Shown piece after piece: positions 9,388 through 18,962 of a DNA stretch of 64,000 bases (its first letter is position 1; each line of letters opens with the position of its first letter). The notes beneath the pieces are model-generated. The model searched no databases. It was not told the origin of the DNA and worked only from the letters and a program-made list of their open reading frames with translations. The DNA is from CAXBNB01 sp040151475. Lineage in GTDB: Bacteria; Bacteroidota; Bacteroidia; Cytophagales; Cyclobacteriaceae. The translations under genes and the position numbers were made by a program. Location: the NCBI RefSeq assembly GCF_040151475.1, contig NZ_JBDKWG010000146.1, positions 62,001-126,000 of the forward strand, read 5' to 3'.

Positions 9388-9841
9388 TTTCTATAATTTC
9401 GATTTGATCCAAAACTTTATTTTCTTCAATTGTATTGTTGATAGTATTCATTACTTTAAAAAAGATATCCAGCTCCTGTTCGGATACATTTTCTCTTACT
9501 TTCTCATTAAAATATATAACGGCATTGCGAGAAAACCTTCTCTTTTTTTTACCTTCTTCCGTCAGGTGTATGAGAACTGATCTTTTATCCGACTTATCTT
9601 GTACTTTATATATGAACCCGTTGGCTTCCAGATTTTTCAACATTCTGGTCAGGCTTCTGGCTTCCATGCCAAGCATTGGTGCTATTTTAGTTGCAGGCGT
9701 ACCGTTTTCCATGTCAATATTCAAAAGGACAAATCCAATAGAAGCGGTTATCCCTCTTGCAGATGCTCCCTGGTTGTACATTCTTGAAATTGCATGCCAT
9801 ACGGATTTAATGTGATAGTCAACAGTCTCTTCCTTTTTCAT
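9371..9841 (-). CDS. MarR-family regulator of the fatty-acid oxidation operon
   Basis: A 156-residue winged-helix protein of MarR type: recognition helix EARSLTRMLKNLEANGF, wing QDKSDKRSVLIHLTEEG, long flanking dimerisation helices. It is the first gene of a three-gene operon with fadN and fadA, and its 3' end overlaps fadN by 17 bp. A perfect palindrome sits in its promoter, so autorepression relieved by an acyl-CoA-like ligand is a reasonable inference. It is distinct from the MarR protein at 1247-1717. Confidence 0.9.
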   Translation of the reverse strand: MKKEETVDYHIKSVWHAISRMYNQGASARGITASIGFVLLNIDMENGTPATKIAPMLGMEARSLTRMLKNLEANGFIYKVQDKSDKRSVLIHLTEEGKKKRRFSRNAVIYFNEKVRENVSEQELDIFFKVMNTINNTIEENKVLDQIEIIENEQTH

Positions 9842-9860
9842 ATAGAATAGTATTGGTTTT

Positions 9861-9868
9861 CAAATATA
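9861..9868 (-). promoter_or_regulatory. Putative -7 promoter element of marR-fadN-fadA
   Basis: Minus-strand TATATTTG matches TAnnTTTG exactly and lies 20 bp upstream of the marR ATG. The palindrome at 9872-9899 begins 3 bp upstream of it and covers the -33 position. Confidence 0.55.
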
Positions 9869-9871
9869 CAT

Positions 9872-9899
9872 AAATATGTTATGCGCGCATAACATATTT
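9872..9899. promoter_or_regulatory. 28-bp perfect palindrome, operator for the MarR protein
   Basis: Two perfect 14-bp arms meeting at GCGC, with half-site ATGTTATGCG. It fills the space between the -33 and -7 positions of the marR-fadN-fadA promoter, where a bound dimer would block RNA polymerase. It is about 120 bp upstream of the divergent lhr gene. The binding partner is inferred from position. Confidence 0.75.
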
Positions 9900-10019
9900 T
9901 GATTTTAAATTAGAACCTTGCAAAGCACAATTGAGTATCACACTACATAACGATTTACAGCAAACAAGGCTAATTCACTTTCAGTTATTCACTATATTTA
10001 AGGCCGTTATTACTCCAAT

Positions 10020-13000
10020 TTGAAATCATCAAAAGACATATTATATCAGTCATTTCATCCCATAGTTTCCAAATGGTTTATTGATACATTTGGTAAACCT
10101 ACAGAAGTACAGAATGAAGCCTGGCCCGCAATCAAGGAAGGAAGACATGCACTTATTTCTGCCCCAACAGGATCAGGAAAAACCCTTGCTGCTTTTTTCT
10201 CGGCAATTGATGAGTTGATAAAGGAATCCGAAAATGGTGGACTTCCTCAAGAAAACAGGGTGCTTTACATATCACCACTTAAAGCCCTGAGCAACGATAT
10301 CCACAGAAATCTGGAAGTTCCATTACGGGAAATTCAACAAAATTTTGTGATGCAGGGCAAAAGTGTACCAGAAATAAAAGTTGCTGTACGTACTGGTGAT
10401 ACCCCTGCTTCTGCCCGAACGGCTATGGTAAAAAAACCTCCTCATATTTTAGTCACTACACCCGAATCATTGTATTTGCTGCTAACCAGCGACGGAGGAA
10501 GAAAAATGCTCAGCACTACGAAAACTATTATCATTGACGAAATCCACGCCATGTTGGGTGATAAGCGAGGATCTCATCTTTCTCTTTCCATAGAGCGGTT
10601 ACAGTCATTGGTAGGTGGTAAGCTACAGCGTATAGGACTGAGTGCCACACAAAAGCCAATAGATATGGTAGCAAAATATTTAGTAGGAAACAACAACATC
10701 AAAAACGGTGTGCCCAATTGTACCATCATCAATACCGGAAACAAAAGAAATCTGGATTTAACCATTGAAGTACCGGAATCGCCACTTTCCGCTGTAATGG
10801 AAAATGAGGTTTGGGGGCAACTCTATGAGCGGTTGGTTAAGTTGGTAAAAAACCATACTACCACACTCATATTTGTCAACAATAGGCGTCTGGCAGAACG
10901 GCTTGCCGTTGCGTTAGGTGAAATGCTGGGAGAAGAACATGTGACTTCACACCACGGCAGCATGAGCAAGGAACACAGGCACCAGGCAGAACAAAAACTC
11001 AAAGCCGGATTACTGAAAGTATTGGTCGCCACCGCCAGCATGGAGTTGGGAATTGATATTGGTTCGGTTAGCCTGATCATCCAAATTGCATCTCCTAAAA
11101 GTATAGCAGCTTTTATCCAAAGAGTAGGACGGAGCAATCACCACGTAGGCGGTATTCCAAAGGGTATTATGTTTCCCTTGACCCGAGATGAGCTAGCAGA
11201 AAGTGTGGCATTGTTTGACAGCATTCGTAGAAATGAACTGGATAAAATCATTATGCCTGTTGCTCCACTGGATATCCTCAGCCAACAAATAGTGGCTGAA
11301 GTAGGCAATGCCGACTGGGAAGTAAATGAGCTTTTCGAACTCTTCAAAAATGCCTATCCCTACCGCAGTTTGACGAAAAATACCTTTATGGAAATCATCA
11401 AAATGCAATCGGAAGGGTTTTCAACCAGAAGAGGCAGAAGGGGTTCTCATATCCATTTTGATGCTATCAATGGTATAGTACGTGGCAGAAAAGGAGCAAG
11501 ACTGATGGCTTTGACCAATGGCGGATCCATACCGGATATGTTTGAATACGACGTAATGCTTGATCCACAAAATATAAAAGTAGGCACTATCGGAGAAGAT
11601 TATGCACTTGAATCCCTTCCTGGAGACACTATAACATTAGGAACCCATACGTGGCAAATATTAGGAATCGAAGGACTGACCATGAAGGTAAAGGATGCCA
11701 CAGGCATGCCGCCAACTATTCCATTCTGGCTTGGCGAAGGACCAGGGAGAACATTGGAGTTGAGCGAATCTGTCTCAAGACTGAGGACAAAGCTGGATGA
11801 ATTGCTGGAGCAAGACCCTTTGCCACGAATGAAAGAACAACAGACTCTCGATATTAGCGAGAACCTGGCATTGCGCTGGTTGATCGATGAGGTTGGAATT
11901 GGAGAGGCTCCTGCTGAACAACTGGTAAATTATTATTATGCCGGAAAAGTTGGTCTTGGGGTGATGCCCACAAGAGACACAATCGTATTAGAGCGGTTTT
12001 TTGACGATGTGGGTGATATGCATTTGGTCGTTCATTCTCCGTATGGAAGCCGGCTGAACAGAGGATGGGGCTTAAGTTTGAGGAAAAAATTCTGCCAAAG
12101 CTTCAACTTCGAACTACAAGCTGCCGCCAACGAAGATGCCATCATTCTTTCCTTGAGTAGCTCACATAGTTTTCCTCTTGAAGGCGTTTACAAATATTTG
12201 AACAGTAAAATTATACGGGAAACCTTAATTCAGGCGATGCTTGATGCGCCAATGTTTGAAGTACGCTGGAGGTGGAATGCCACCAGAGCTTTGGCAATCC
12301 AACGCAATAGAAACGGCAAGCGTGTGCCACCACAATTCCAGCGCATGAATGCCGAAGATTTAATTGCACAGGTGTTTCCGGATCAAATCGCCTGTTTTGA
12401 AAATATTGATGGGGAAAGAGAAGTCCCGGATCATCCTTTGGTGAACCAAGCCATCCATGATTGCCTCACTGAAGCAATGGACATAGATGAGCTGGAAGAA
12501 TTGATGGGGAAAATCGAGCGCAAAGAACTGAGACTAGAAACCCGTGACTCACGGGAACCTTCACCTTTTGCCCAAGAGATTATCAATGCCAAACCTTATG
12601 CTTTTCTGGATGACACAGAATTTGCCGAAAGGCGTGTACAAGCAATAAGAAACAGAAGTTGGCTCGATCCAACAGAAGCCAATGATCTGAGCCGGCTTGA
12701 CCCGGATGCCATCCAACGGGTGAAAGAGGAAGCTTGGCCTCATGCCGATTCCCCGGATGAATTACACGATGTATTGAGCATTCATGGTTTTGTAACAGCG
12801 ATAGAGGGCAAGAAAAACAGCTGGGAAAAATACTTTGACCTATTGCGGATAGAAAACCGGGCAACATTTATCCCAGCTCAGAAATTATGGATTGCAGCAG
12901 AGCGAACACCGTATTTCAATGTCATTTTTCCAAATGGAAAATACGAGCCTAACATTCAACTTCCTGAAGTTTTCAAAAAAGAGGAATGGACTTTTGAAAA

Positions 13001-14393
13001 TGCCTTAAAAGAAGTTGTGAGAGGAAGACTGGAAGCATTGTCAATAGTTACTTCCAAACGACTTTCTGAAGAAATTCAAATTCCTGTAAATCAAATAGAA
13101 TTGGCACTGATCGCTCTTGAGGTCGAGGGGTTTGTCTTTAGAGGAAAGTTTACTCCCAACACAGAAACCGAAGAATGGTGTGAAAGGCGATTGCTGCACA
13201 GGATACATAAATATACAATCGAAAGCCTTCGCAAAAGCATAGAGCCTGCTTCAAAAGAAGACTACATGCGCTTCTTGTTTGACCACCATGGTTTGAACGA
13301 AAAGAAAGAAAGTGCACAAGCCCTGGAAAAAATGCTGGAAAAGCTGGAAGGTTTTGAAGCACCTGCCGCTGCTTGGGAAACGGACATCATTCCTGCCAGA
13401 ATTGAAAACTATGACCCAATATGGCTGGATGTTTTATGCCTGTCTGGCAAGTTGATTTGGGGAAGATTTAATCAACCAAAAAATAGCAATAAAAAAACAT
13501 CGGGAACTATAAAAAGTTCTCCTATCTGCCTTATAGAAAGAAACAACACAGATATGTGGCGAATTATGTCCACACATTATCCTACTGACCCAGAGCTCTC
13601 TTCGACTGCCGAAAAAATCTATCAGGTATTAAGAGACAAAGGTGCTTCTTTTTTTGCAGATATTTCTACCGAAACCAAGTTGCTCAACAATCAGGTAGAA
13701 AATGGCATTTCTGAATTGGTAGCCCATGGGCTGGTCAACTCTGATAGTTTTATCGGACTAAGAGCCTTACTTACACCAAATTACAATAAACCCTCAGAAT
13801 CAAACCGTCGGAAAAAACAAACAACTTTTTCGATAGAACATGCCGGAAGGTGGGCAGTAATTCCTCCATTTACCGGCACGGATCAGGACAAGCTAAATTT
13901 TGAATACCTGGAAAAACTCATATTCATTTATGTAAAAAGATATGGAGTGATTTTTAGAAAAGTGTTGGAGAAAGAGGGTTTTGCTCCACCGTGGAGGGTT
14001 TTGATCAGGGTATTAAGACGGCTGGAATTGCAAGGAAAGCTTCGGGGAGGTAGATTTATTTCGGGTGTATCAGGAGAACAATTTGCAACCCCGGAAGTGG
14101 TAAAGGAACTTCGCAAAATCAAGAACAAACCCAAAACAGATCAGTTGGTGGTTTTAAGTGCAACAGACCCTGTTAATCTACTTGGCCTGATACTACCTAC
14201 AGGAAAAGTCAGCAATATCACAAACAACAGGATACTGTTTTTAGATGGCATTCCTATTGCGGTTTTGGAAAATAAAGAGGTCAAATTTCTCAAGCAATTT
14301 GACAAAAAGACAGAATGGAAATTACAAAATGCCTTAATCCAGCGGTCATTCCCTCCCAAACTTAGGGCCTATTTGGGGAAGAATTATAAGTAA
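10020..14393 (+). CDS. lhr: Lhr-type large superfamily 2 DNA helicase
   Basis: A 1457-residue ATP-dependent helicase, the usual length for Lhr proteins, implicated in DNA repair in other bacteria. Walker A APTGSGKT is at 48-55, the Walker B box is DEIH at 173-176, and motif VI is RVGRSNHHVGG. A long Lhr-specific core follows (for example GWGLSLRKKFCQSFNFELQ and SHSFPLEGVYKYL), with a C-terminal winged-helix part. The start is TTG: a TAA lies in frame 21 bp upstream and no ATG lies between, and an internal start would remove part of the helicase core. The gene stands alone, divergent from the fatty-acid operon. Confidence 0.92.
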   Translation: MKSSKDILYQSFHPIVSKWFIDTFGKPTEVQNEAWPAIKEGRHALISAPTGSGKTLAAFFSAIDELIKESENGGLPQENRVLYISPLKALSNDIHRNLEVPLREIQQNFVMQGKSVPEIKVAVRTGDTPASARTAMVKKPPHILVTTPESLYLLLTSDGGRKMLSTTKTIIIDEIHAMLGDKRGSHLSLSIERLQSLVGGKLQRIGLSATQKPIDMVAKYLVGNNNIKNGVPNCTIINTGNKRNLDLTIEVPESPLSAVMENEVWGQLYERLVKLVKNHTTTLIFVNNRRLAERLAVALGEMLGEEHVTSHHGSMSKEHRHQAEQKLKAGLLKVLVATASMELGIDIGSVSLIIQIASPKSIAAFIQRVGRSNHHVGGIPKGIMFPLTRDELAESVALFDSIRRNELDKIIMPVAPLDILSQQIVAEVGNADWEVNELFELFKNAYPYRSLTKNTFMEIIKMQSEGFSTRRGRRGSHIHFDAINGIVRGRKGARLMALTNGGSIPDMFEYDVMLDPQNIKVGTIGEDYALESLPGDTITLGTHTWQILGIEGLTMKVKDATGMPPTIPFWLGEGPGRTLELSESVSRLRTKLDELLEQDPLPRMKEQQTLDISENLALRWLIDEVGIGEAPAEQLVNYYYAGKVGLGVMPTRDTIVLERFFDDVGDMHLVVHSPYGSRLNRGWGLSLRKKFCQSFNFELQAAANEDAIILSLSSSHSFPLEGVYKYLNSKIIRETLIQAMLDAPMFEVRWRWNATRALAIQRNRNGKRVPPQFQRMNAEDLIAQVFPDQIACFENIDGEREVPDHPLVNQAIHDCLTEAMDIDELEELMGKIERKELRLETRDSREPSPFAQEIINAKPYAFLDDTEFAERRVQAIRNRSWLDPTEANDLSRLDPDAIQRVKEEAWPHADSPDELHDVLSIHGFVTAIEGKKNSWEKYFDLLRIENRATFIPAQKLWIAAERTPYFNVIFPNGKYEPNIQLPEVFKKEEWTFENALKEVVRGRLEALSIVTSKRLSEEIQIPVNQIELALIALEVEGFVFRGKFTPNTETEEWCERRLLHRIHKYTIESLRKSIEPASKEDYMRFLFDHHGLNEKKESAQALEKMLEKLEGFEAPAAAWETDIIPARIENYDPIWLDVLCLSGKLIWGRFNQPKNSNKKTSGTIKSSPICLIERNNTDMWRIMSTHYPTDPELSSTAEKIYQVLRDKGASFFADISTETKLLNNQVENGISELVAHGLVNSDSFIGLRALLTPNYNKPSESNRRKKQTTFSIEHAGRWAVIPPFTGTDQDKLNFEYLEKLIFIYVKRYGVIFRKVLEKEGFAPPWRVLIRVLRRLELQGKLRGGRFISGVSGEQFATPEVVKELRKIKNKPKTDQLVVLSATDPVNLLGLILPTGKVSNITNNRILFLDGIPIAVLENKEVKFLKQFDKKTEWKLQNALIQRSFPPKLRAYLGKNYK

Positions 14394-14423
14394 AAACACT
14401 TAATCAGAAGATGCATTTATGGC

Positions 14424-14449
14424 ATATGCTGTTTTATTAAGCATATTTT
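14424..14449 (+). terminator. Possible terminator after lhr
   Basis: A 7-bp stem ATATGCT/AGCATAT with a 9-base loop, followed by only TTTTA. It is 30 bp after the lhr stop. AT-rich and weak. Confidence 0.4.
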
Positions 14450-14565
14450 ACCGATCTTTGCAAACGAGTCAGGATTGTAAAAAAATAAATTATAAATAAT
14501 TGACTGTTTTTGTCACAAAAGGCAATCGCACCTGTCTTAGTTATAAATAGAATCGTAAAAAAATT

Positions 14566-15333
14566 ATGGAAATAGCAATTTTTATGTTCGTGCTGTGGTA
14601 TGGCGGACTGTTCTTTCAGACTTTCTTTCTGCACAGGTACGCAGCGCATCAAGCGTTTACAATGTCAAAAACTACGGAAAAAGTGTTTTTCGTTTTAACA
14701 TGGATATTTCAAGGATCAAACTATCTGAGTGCATACGGTTATGGCATCATGCACAGAATGCACCATGCATTTGCAGATACTCCTGAAGACCCTCACTCTC
14801 CAAAATATGACGAGAGTATCATGAAAATGATGTGGAAGACCAAAACAATATATTCCGGGATTACCAGCAAAACTATAGAGGTTGACAAGAGATTTACTCA
14901 AGATGTACCGGAATGGCCTGCATTCGACAAGTTTGCGAGATCATGGGTATCAAGATTGGCCTGGGGTGCTTCTTATTTTTTCTTTATCAATCATTTTGCA
15001 ACTGCATGGTGGCAATACCTTTTGTTGCCAGTGGCCTGGTTGATGGCTCCTATTCATGGAGTAATAATCAATTGGTTTGCTCATATTTACGGATATGTTA
15101 ATTATAAAGTAGGAGACACTTCTAAGAACCTGCTGCCATTCGATTTTTTGATGATGGGAGAAAGCTATCACAACAACCACCACAAACATGGTACACGTCC
15201 AAACTTTGGTGGTGTGAGATGGCACGAAATTGATCCTACCTATATCATAATCCTCTTGCTAGATAAAATTGGAGTAATTAAGTTGAAACCTCAAATGGCT
15301 GTAGCCAGAGATCAGGTCAAAAAAGCAGCATAA
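14566..15333 (+). CDS. Acyl-CoA/fatty acid delta-9 desaturase family membrane protein
   Basis: A 255-residue integral membrane di-iron desaturase that would introduce a cis double bond into acyl chains. The three histidine boxes are present: HRYAAH at 23-28, HRMHH at 63-67 and HNNHH at 202-206. Hydrophobic segments lie at the N-terminus, around 40-60 and around 140-180. Domain and length match the short bacterial stearoyl-CoA desaturase-like family. A strong terminator follows. It may adjust membrane fluidity; position specificity is not shown by sequence. Confidence 0.9.
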   Translation: MEIAIFMFVLWYGGLFFQTFFLHRYAAHQAFTMSKTTEKVFFVLTWIFQGSNYLSAYGYGIMHRMHHAFADTPEDPHSPKYDESIMKMMWKTKTIYSGITSKTIEVDKRFTQDVPEWPAFDKFARSWVSRLAWGASYFFFINHFATAWWQYLLLPVAWLMAPIHGVIINWFAHIYGYVNYKVGDTSKNLLPFDFLMMGESYHNNHHKHGTRPNFGGVRWHEIDPTYIIILLLDKIGVIKLKPQMAVARDQVKKAA

Positions 15334-15353
15334 AAAAATACTATAGCATTATT

Positions 15354-15387
15354 AAAAAAAGGGTTGAAAACTTTTCAACCCTTTTTT
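15354..15387. terminator. Bidirectional terminator between desaturase and SMP-30 gene
   Basis: A stem GGGTTGAAAA/TTTTCAACCC flanked by an A-run on the left and a T-run on the right, so it can end transcription from both convergent genes. Confidence 0.85.
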
Positions 15388-15411
15388 ATGCTTAAATTTT
15401 ATCTTTATGGA

Positions 15412-16461
15412 TTATAATTTAACTCTCAACAAATAGCTATGAGCAGTCATATACAAGTACTTGTAATCTGCTGAAAATGTACAGTTAGCAGTAGCCTGAC
15501 CCGTTTTTATTTTCCCCAGCAACTTACCTTGTGGTGAAAATATCCAAACTCCTCCAGGCCCGGTAGCAAACAGGTTCCCAGATTTATCGACAGCCATTCC
15601 ATCAGGCAATCCGGGTGATTCTGCTACACTGGTAGTAGCATCATAAAATATACGACCATTGGCGAAGCTTCCTTCTTCGGTTAAGTCAAACACGATCCAA
15701 TATGCTTTTTTAGGGTCTGAATTGGCTACATATACGTACTTTTCGTCAGGAGAAAGTGCAATCCCGTTTGGCCGGGTCAAATCCTGAAACATCAACGTTG
15801 TGGTACTGTCTTTAGCAGACCAGCGATAAACACCCTGAAAGTCTATCTCCTTTAGTGGGTCTTTAACGTTAAACTCCAACCCATAAGGCGGATCAGTAAA
15901 ATAGATATCCCCACCAGAGTGAACCGCAAGGTCATTTGGGCTGTTCAGTTTTTTGCCATCATACCCGTCCGACAATGTAATGAAGTCAGGCTTTGGATCT
16001 GACAATTCAGCATTCATAACCGCTATTTGCCGATTGCCATGTTGGCACAAAAACAATTGTTTTTCAGCATTTAGCATCAACCCGTTTGATCCCGTCTCCC
16101 CTCCTCTTTCTTTTTCGCCAGTATAACCGGATGGAGTCAGATACACACTTATACCTTCCCCCTCTTTCCATTTATGAATGGTATTTTTAGGAATGTCGCA
16201 AAAAAGCAAATAATCTTCTTCTGGTATCCAGACTGGCCCTTCTGTCCACATAAACCCTTCTCCCAACACGTCTATAGAAGCATCTTCATTGATCATCTTT
16301 TTAAAAGCCGGATCAATTATTTCAATACTGCCCTTTGAAGGGTGAAAAGTGTTTTCTTTCCCTGGCTCTTCTTTTTTGTTCTTAGCAGTAGGAGAACAAT
16401 AAGTAAGAGCAATAATTGAGACTAAAGACAAAAAATAGTGAATGATTTTATTAGTAATCAT
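15412..16461 (-). CDS. SMP-30/gluconolactonase-like lipoprotein
   Basis: A 349-residue six-bladed propeller of the SMP-30/gluconolaconase/LRE group. The N-terminus is a lipoprotein signal ending LTYC with the lipid-accepting cysteine at 22, so the enzyme is exported. Propeller motifs seen are SPNDLAVHSGGDIYFTDPPYG-like, RPNGIALSPDEKYVYVAN and PDGMAVDKSGNLFA; these carry the metal-ligand Asn/Asp residues of the family. Probable sugar lactone hydrolase, but substrate is unknown. It starts 23 bp after the histidine kinase stop and probably shares its transcript. Confidence 0.85.
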   Translation of the reverse strand: MITNKIIHYFLSLVSIIALTYCSPTAKNKKEEPGKENTFHPSKGSIEIIDPAFKKMINEDASIDVLGEGFMWTEGPVWIPEEDYLLFCDIPKNTIHKWKEGEGISVYLTPSGYTGEKERGGETGSNGLMLNAEKQLFLCQHGNRQIAVMNAELSDPKPDFITLSDGYDGKKLNSPNDLAVHSGGDIYFTDPPYGLEFNVKDPLKEIDFQGVYRWSAKDSTTTLMFQDLTRPNGIALSPDEKYVYVANSDPKKAYWIVFDLTEEGSFANGRIFYDATTSVAESPGLPDGMAVDKSGNLFATGPGGVWIFSPQGKLLGKIKTGQATANCTFSADYKYLYMTAHSYLLRVKL

Positions 16462-16484
16462 GATTTGTATAGTTGAGTGACTTA

Positions 16485-18863
16485 TTATCCCATTTGTAAT
16501 TTAATCTTATTGTACAAATCATCTGGATCAAAAGGCTTAGTAATATAGTCATTCATCCCACAGCTGAATACTTTATCGCCTACATCCAACATCACAGATG
16601 CAGTAAGCGCAACTATTGGGGTCTTCAAACCTTGTTTTCTCAATTCCGATGAAGCATCATATCCGTCCATTACCGGCATTTGCAAATCCATTAGGATCAA
16701 ATCATATTTAGAAGAGGCTGTTTTTTCAATGGCTTCCCTTCCGTTTTCTGCTACATCTACATTGATTTTCCATTTGGACAAAAACCTTTTGGCCACCATC
16801 ACATTTACCGGATTATCTTCTACCAAAAGTACATTTTTGCCTGCTAAATCTACTTTTTCTTCTACTTCAGTAGCTGATGGCAGCACCTGAATTTCACTAA
16901 TCTCAAACGCCTGTGTAAAATAAAATCGTGACCCTTTCGATTCCTGACTAAATAAGTTGATTTTGATGTTTTGTAAATCAAGTATCCGCTTGGTGATCGC
17001 CAGACCAAGACCTGTGCCACCAAACTCTCGTGTGGTAGAAGAAGATGCCTGAGAGAAACTATCAAAAATTGAAGATTGTTTATCTTTCGGAATACCAATA
17101 CCAGTATCTTCTACCAAAAATTTTATAGCTACTTTTCTCATAGAACTGGTCACCCTGAGTAATGACAAAGTAACACCTCCTGTGCTCGTAAACTTTATTG
17201 CATTTCCTATTAAATTGGTCAGAATCTGGCTCAATCTCAAGCCATCTGTTATTATTCTATTTGGAATTTTATCGTCAAAATTCAATTTCAGATAAATTCC
17301 TTTTTCTATCGCTTTGGATTCAAATGCCCGAATAATATTCTCTGCCAATTGGCGGATATTAACGTCGCGCATTTCAAACTCAATTTTACCAGCATCGAGT
17401 TTGCTATAGTCAAGTACATCATTGATTAATACATGAAGGTGCTCTGCAGAAAATTTCAATGTTCTCAAATCCTCTACATGACCTTCTTTAGGTTTGTCAC
17501 TTATTAAATAGTTGGTAAGCCCGATAACAGCATTTAAAGGGGTTCTGATTTCATGAGAAATCATGGACAAAAAGTCTGAGCGAGACTGAGCGGCTCTTTC
17601 GGCTTTCTTTTTAGCCAGCTCCAGATTTAATGTGTATCGGTAAAATAAAATAATAGACTGAAAAAAGAAGAACTGTTGAAAACCAATAAAATATAGTGTT
17701 CGTACAGGCTCTGTAATTCCCAAATATGCAAGTATGGTATGTGATATAGTCAGAAATAAAAACAATGTACTGACTAGAGAAAGTTTGGATCCTATTCTAT
17801 GGTATGCCGTAGCGAGAACGTAAGTGTAAAACAAATATATAAATGAGAGTAAGACATAAATGCTATAAGGTGTAGCAAAATTGGTGAATACAGATGGTGG
17901 AAAGAATAAAGAAATTATTATCAGAGTCACTCCTAAACCCAAACTGACCTTCACAAACAGCCTTGAGGTTTCCGCCTTGTATAAGTGATACGAATAGAAC
18001 ACAAAAAAAACAGCACTCAGATACATGGTAATGTATTCCAACCGTAAAGTCAAAATCCAGGGAATATCCGGTACCAGATAGTGCAATGTATAAGTGTCCG
18101 AACCTATGGATCGGTAACTATAAAAAAGTGAAAAAAGGGAAAAGTATAATATTTGTTTTTCATGCCTGCCAAACCAATACAAAACCATGAAAAACAAGCC
18201 TATAAAAAACAAGCTGGATCCCATGATCAAATCAAAAGCCTGAGTTCTTTTGTTTACCGACTGAAGGAAATCTTTTGTTCCAATAGCAAGATTTTTTGAG
18301 GCTCCACCTTTGCTATGGCGAAAATTTGCTATTTGTAATATGATATCTAACGTATCGCTCGTTACACGCAGGTCATTCGTTTGGGGTTGCCAGTGAGGCA
18401 AGGATGTTTCTTTTGAGACACCCACATGTCCATTCGAAGTAACAAAGTCTCCATTGATAAACAAAAAATACGAACTATAAAGCTGTGGAATTGAAATAGA
18501 TAATTCAGGAGTAATAGAACTGAGTATTACTTTTAACCTATGGGTAGCATATCCTTCTGGGGTAATAAGGTTTCCTCCTACAGAATCATTTTGCCACAAT
18601 TTCGGAAATTGACGATAAACTTTGCTCTCTTGACGGCTTTCTATATCTTCCAGGCTCAGGTATTCTTTCCAGTAAAATTCCCATTCTCCTTCTAAGTTGA
18701 TCGCCGGCTGCTCAGAAAAATTCCAACCCCTTAGATCCAAAATCCCTTTTTTTGCAATAGGGATTTCTTTTCCAAATGCATTGATGGTTACTCCCAAAGA
18801 AATGATCAATACGAAAGGAAGAGTAAAAAAAAATTTAAAAGATGAAGTCGAAATTCTGTTCAT
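16485..18863 (-). CDS. Hybrid sensor histidine kinase with 7TM-DISM sensor
   Basis: A 792-residue membrane kinase. It has a signal peptide, an extracytoplasmic jelly-roll-like region up to about residue 185, seven hydrophobic helices (about 200-400), then HisKA with SHEIRTPLN (H437), a HATPase domain with GTGLGLAI, and a C-terminal receiver with phospho-acceptor D726 in LMDLQMP. This matches the 7TMR-DISM family, thought to sense carbohydrate-like or other periplasmic ligands. No output domain or partner regulator is adjacent. The SMP-30 lipoprotein follows by 23 bp, hinting at a joint role, which is inference. Confidence 0.9.
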   Translation of the reverse strand: MNRISTSSFKFFFTLPFVLIISLGVTINAFGKEIPIAKKGILDLRGWNFSEQPAINLEGEWEFYWKEYLSLEDIESRQESKVYRQFPKLWQNDSVGGNLITPEGYATHRLKVILSSITPELSISIPQLYSSYFLFINGDFVTSNGHVGVSKETSLPHWQPQTNDLRVTSDTLDIILQIANFRHSKGGASKNLAIGTKDFLQSVNKRTQAFDLIMGSSLFFIGLFFMVLYWFGRHEKQILYFSLFSLFYSYRSIGSDTYTLHYLVPDIPWILTLRLEYITMYLSAVFFVFYSYHLYKAETSRLFVKVSLGLGVTLIIISLFFPPSVFTNFATPYSIYVLLSFIYLFYTYVLATAYHRIGSKLSLVSTLFLFLTISHTILAYLGITEPVRTLYFIGFQQFFFFQSIILFYRYTLNLELAKKKAERAAQSRSDFLSMISHEIRTPLNAVIGLTNYLISDKPKEGHVEDLRTLKFSAEHLHVLINDVLDYSKLDAGKIEFEMRDVNIRQLAENIIRAFESKAIEKGIYLKLNFDDKIPNRIITDGLRLSQILTNLIGNAIKFTSTGGVTLSLLRVTSSMRKVAIKFLVEDTGIGIPKDKQSSIFDSFSQASSSTTREFGGTGLGLAITKRILDLQNIKINLFSQESKGSRFYFTQAFEISEIQVLPSATEVEEKVDLAGKNVLLVEDNPVNVMVAKRFLSKWKINVDVAENGREAIEKTASSKYDLILMDLQMPVMDGYDASSELRKQGLKTPIVALTASVMLDVGDKVFSCGMNDYITKPFDPDDLYNKIKLQMG

Positions 18864-18962
18864 TAAGATACATTATCCAATGATTGAATATGATGAAAAA
18901 ATAGATAGAATACAAGTCAGATTACTTCTCATTCCTACTAACCCGACAATAATTACTGATTT

